Source: Terriglobia bacterium
GTDB lineage: Bacteria; Acidobacteriota; Terriglobia; Terriglobales; SCQP01
Assembly (NCBI GenBank): GCA_021323595.1
Contig: JAJPKR010000014.1
Location: 146,185 to 210,184 of the forward strand
DNA: 64,000 bases
Reading direction: 5' to 3'
Shown: piece by piece, positions 60,506-64,000 of the stretch
Position numbering within the stretch: the first letter of the stretch is position 1
How the letters are laid out: each line of letters begins with the position of its first letter
The notes under the pieces: model-generated
What the model saw: the letters and a program-made list of their open reading frames with translations, nothing else
What the model was told of the DNA's origin: nothing
Databases searched by the model: none
Translations under genes and position numbers: made by a program

Positions 60506-61213
60506 TTAAGCTTTGGCGGCGGCCTCGATCTCCGCGGTGTCGAGCGGCACGCCCGGGCCCATGGTGGAGGTCAGGGTCACCGCGCGCAGGTACTTGCCCT
60601 TGGCGGCGGGCGGCTTGGCGCGCAGCACGCTGGTGAGCAAGGCGCGGGCATTCTCGCGCAGCTTGTCGGCGGGAAACGAGATCTTGCCGACCGCGGCGTG
60701 GATCAGCCCCTGTTTGTCGGTGCGAAACTCCACCTTGCCGGCCTTGATCTCCGCCACCGCCTTGGCGACCTCGAAGGTGACGGTGCCGGTCTTGGGGTTG
60801 GGCATCAAGCCGCGCGGGCCCAGCACCTTGCCCAGGCGGCCGACGGATTTCATCATGTCGGGGGTGGCGACGACGGCGTCGAAATCGACCCAGTTTTCCT
60901 TCTGGATGCGCTCGACCAAGTCCTCACCGCCGACGAAGTCGGCGCCCGCCTTCTCGGCGGCGGCCACCGCCTCCCCGCTCGCGATCACCACCACGCGCTT
61001 GCTCTTGCCCAGCCCGTGCGGCAGCACCACCGTGCCGCGCACCATCTGGTCGGCATGCTTGGGATCGACGCCGAGGCGGATGCTGAGCTCGACGGTCTCG
61101 TCGAACTTGGCGAACTTGACCTGCTGCAGCAGAGGCACGGCCTCGGCGAGCGGGTATTTGCGCGCCTGGACTTGCGCGCGCGCTTTTTCGATCTGCTTGC
61201 CGGTCTTAGCCAT
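60506..61213 (-). CDS. rplA: 50S ribosomal protein L1
   Basis: 235 residues. [38 protein letters not shown] and the signature [15 protein letters not shown] are present. L1 forms the E-site stalk and represses its own operon by binding the rplK-rplA message. 5-bp gap from rplK. Confidence 0.98.
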   Translation of the reverse strand: MAKTGKQIEKARAQVQARKYPLAEAVPLLQQVKFAKFDETVELSIRLGVDPKHADQMVRGTVVLPHGLGKSKRVVVIASGEAVAAAEKAGADFVGGEDLVERIQKENWVDFDAVVATPDMMKSVGRLGKVLGPRGLMPNPKTGTVTFEVAKAVAEIKAGKVEFRTDKQGLIHAAVGKISFPADKLRENARALLTSVLRAKPPAAKGKYLRAVTLTSTMGPGVPLDTAEIEAAAKA

Positions 61214-61218
61214 AGACG

Positions 61219-61647
61219 TTAGCTGACCTCAATGCCCATGCTGCGCGCGGTGCCGCGCACGCTCTTCACCGCCGCCTCCAGGCTGGCGGCGTTGAGGTCG
61301 GGCAGCTTGGTGTGGGCGATCTCTTCGACTTGGGCGGCGGTGACGCGGCCGACCTTGTCCTTGTTGGGGGCGCCGGAGCCCTTGGCGATGCCGGCGGCGC
61401 GCTTGAGCAAGTCGGCGGCGGGCGGCGTCTTGGTGATGAAGGTGAAGCTGCGGTCGTTATAGATGGTGATCACCACCGGCACCGCCATGCCCTCGAGCTC
61501 GCGGGCGCTGGTTTTGGCGTTGAACGCCTTGCAAAAATCCATCAGGTTGAGGCCGTGGGGACCGAGCGCGGTGCCCACCGGCGGCGCCGGCGTGGCCTTG
61601 CCGGCGGGAATCTGCAACTTGACCACGGCTTGAACTTTTTTCGCCAT
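61219..61647 (-). CDS. rplK: 50S ribosomal protein L11
   Basis: 142 residues. [20 protein letters not shown] with [19 protein letters not shown] (thiostrepton/GTPase-centre binding) and [20 protein letters not shown]. Binds 23S rRNA at the factor site. Immediately follows nusG by 9 bp. Confidence 0.98.
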   Translation of the reverse strand: MAKKVQAVVKLQIPAGKATPAPPVGTALGPHGLNLMDFCKAFNAKTSARELEGMAVPVVITIYNDRSFTFITKTPPAADLLKRAAGIAKGSGAPNKDKVGRVTAAQVEEIAHTKLPDLNAASLEAAVKSVRGTARSMGIEVS

Positions 61648-61656
61648 AAGCGCTTC

Positions 61657-62241
61657 TTATTGCTTCTCGACTTGCGTGAACTCCAATTCCACCGGCGTCT
61701 GGCGGCCGAAGATGGTGACCATGACCTTGAGCGTCTCGCGGTCTTCGTTGATCTCGTCCACCACGCCGCTGAAGCTGGCAAAGGGACCGTCGGTGATCTT
61801 GACGGTCTCGTTCTTTTCGAACTTGACCCGCAGGCGCGGATGCTCGGCGCCGGCCTCGAGCCGGTGCACGACTTGATCCACCTCTTCTTGCGAGAGCGGG
61901 GTGGGGGTCTGGCCGCTGCCGACGAAGCCGGTGACGCGGGGCGTGTTCTTGACCAGATGCCAGAGCTCGTCGGGCACCTTGCCCGCCTCGGTAGCGAGCT
62001 CGACCAGCACGTAGCCGGGATAGAACATGCGCGAGCTGACGACCTTCTTGCCGCCGCGGTGCTCGATGACGTCCTCGGTGGGGATCAGAATCTGGCCGAT
62101 CTTGTCCTGCAGCCCGAAGGCCTCGACGCGGCTGCGCAAGCTTTCCGCCACCTTGCGCTCGAAGCCCGAGTAGGTGTGGATGATGTACCAGCGCTTGGTC
62201 GAGGTCGTTGGGGGCGGGGTATCCATCATTGCCGTGGGCAT
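61657..62241 (-). CDS. nusG: transcription termination/antitermination protein NusG
   Basis: 194 residues. The N-terminal RNAP-binding domain begins [19 protein letters not shown], with [11 protein letters not shown] and [12 protein letters not shown]; the KOW domain is [17 protein letters not shown]. Links RNA polymerase to Rho or ribosomes. 5 bp downstream of secE, so co-transcribed. Confidence 0.98.
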   Translation of the reverse strand: MPTAMMDTPPPTTSTKRWYIIHTYSGFERKVAESLRSRVEAFGLQDKIGQILIPTEDVIEHRGGKKVVSSRMFYPGYVLVELATEAGKVPDELWHLVKNTPRVTGFVGSGQTPTPLSQEEVDQVVHRLEAGAEHPRLRVKFEKNETVKITDGPFASFSGVVDEINEDRETLKVMVTIFGRQTPVELEFTQVEKQ

Positions 62242-62246
62242 CGTCC

Positions 62247-62495
62247 TTAACGGCTCAAGCGGGTGAAGAAGACATCCACGACGTGGCTGAAGATGAGGTC
62301 CACGACGTAGAAAAACAGGCCGAAGATGGCCACGCTCACCAACACCACGACGGTGGTGCTGCGCACCTCTTTCCAGCCGGGGCTGGTGACCTTTTTCATC
62401 TCCCCGCGCACATCCACGTAAAAACCGCGAATGCGCGCGGAGAAGTCCTTCAGGCTCCCCGCCACGCCGCTCCTTTCCGCTACTGCCGTTGCCAT
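62247..62495 (-). CDS. secE: preprotein translocase subunit SecE
   Basis: 82 residues from the ATG at 62495. Single-helix SecE form: a cytoplasmic amphipathic helix ([20 protein letters not shown]) and one membrane helix ([20 protein letters not shown]). Upstream frame extends into tRNA-Trp and is not coding. Essential part of SecYEG. Confidence 0.96.
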   Translation of the reverse strand: MATAVAERSGVAGSLKDFSARIRGFYVDVRGEMKKVTSPGWKEVRSTTVVVLVSVAIFGLFFYVVDLIFSHVVDVFFTRLSR

Positions 62496-62543
62496 GAAAC
62501 TGTTACGCTCGTCCTCTCTCCGCCGCGCCGAAAATCCTGGTGG

Positions 62544-62619
62544 TGGCAGGGGTGGAGGGATTCGAACCCCCACATCCGGTTTTGGAGACCGGCGGTCTAG
62601 CCGTTAAACCTACACCCCT
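62544..62619 (-). tRNA. trnW: tRNA-Trp (anticodon CCA)
   Basis: 76 nt with encoded CCA. Acceptor AGGGGTG (62619-62613) pairs with CACCCCT; anticodon stem CCGGT/ACCGG around CTCCAAA gives CCA at positions 34-36. T-stem GGGGG/CCCTC with loop TTCGAAT. The position between rpmG and secE is the common bacterial layout. Confidence 0.96.
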
Positions 62620-62634
62620 ACGCTTCACGCTCGC

Positions 62635-62784
62635 CTACTTCACTTCCTTGTGCACCGTGTGCTTGCGGCAATGCGGGCAATACTTCTTCAGCTCCAGGCG
62701 CTCGGTGGTGGTCTTGCGGTTCTTGGTCGTCGAATAATTCCGGTTCTTGCAGTCCGGACATTGCAGCGTAATGATTTCCCGCAT
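62635..62784 (-). CDS. rpmG: 50S ribosomal protein L33
   Basis: 49 residues: [20 protein letters not shown] then [20 protein letters not shown]. Both CxxC pairs (CPDC, CPHC) are kept, so this is the zinc-binding form of L33. Standard place between tuf and trnW/secE. Confidence 0.95.
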   Translation of the reverse strand: MREIITLQCPDCKNRNYSTTKNRKTTTERLELKKYCPHCRKHTVHKEVK

Positions 62785-62813
62785 CGTCTATAGGTCCTTG
62801 TGGGGCTGCCTTC

Positions 62814-64000
<1,187 letters not shown>

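Overview
The window is GC-rich (by eye close to 70%) bacterial chromosome, coding-dense on both strands. The host is Gram-negative (lpxB, lipid A pathway). It is most likely an acidobacterium: the cupin at 36787-37191 matches, as I recall it, the Granulicella hydroxynitrile lyase down to residue numbering, and the short palindromic repeats and large duplicated CPBP protein fit that phylum. The phylum call is inference. The rest is mainly housekeeping with one small acquired island.

Left part (1-20880): the end of a secreted GH44-type glycosidase; a DrrAB-like ABC exporter pair; a secreted GH36-type alpha-galactosidase with a PKD domain; a large TPR protein followed by a small membrane protein and thiE; a coiled-coil protein; then on the minus strand a membrane protein, a STAS anti-sigma-antagonist-like protein and a 1156-residue CPBP protein with a duplicated extracytoplasmic domain. 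argH, a DUF5996 protein, a D-aminoacylase-type amidohydrolase and an alpha/beta hydrolase follow.

Island (20875-23085): a 45-bp perfect direct repeat, containing the 3' half of a tRNA-Gln(CUG) gene, brackets about 2.1 kb of visibly lower-GC DNA. It carries an HTH/ImmA-IrrE peptidase gene overlapping a DUF4411 (PIN-like) gene, a toxin-antitoxin-like pair, with no recognisable integrase.

Middle (23252-41058): a TauE/SafE-like protein, a ClC chloride channel with CBS domains, a response regulator with a stripped-down soluble histidine kinase, a cupin, a DUF3179 gene, lpxB, a SIMPL protein, glycosyltransferases (GT2, GT39), cca, the hydroxynitrile-lyase-type cupin, and an overlapping minus-strand run CPBP-pyrE-mtnA-prmC. 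The DUF3179 gene has an in-frame TGA exactly where a CxxC motif should have its first Cys, followed by a SECIS-like hairpin, so it is a candidate selenoprotein.

Right part (41111-64000): gyrA, the DUF1800/DUF1501 pair, nirBD (assimilatory nitrite reductase), and the complete translation/transcription block on the minus strand: tuf, rpmG, trnW, secE, nusG, rplK, rplA, rplJ, rplL, rpoB, rpoC. rpoB is interrupted by an in-frame TAA followed at once by CAGGAGATG, so as written the beta subunit is encoded as two polypeptides of about 544 and 886 residues. The two recoded or split genes and the tRNA-Gln mini-island are the observations most worth following up.
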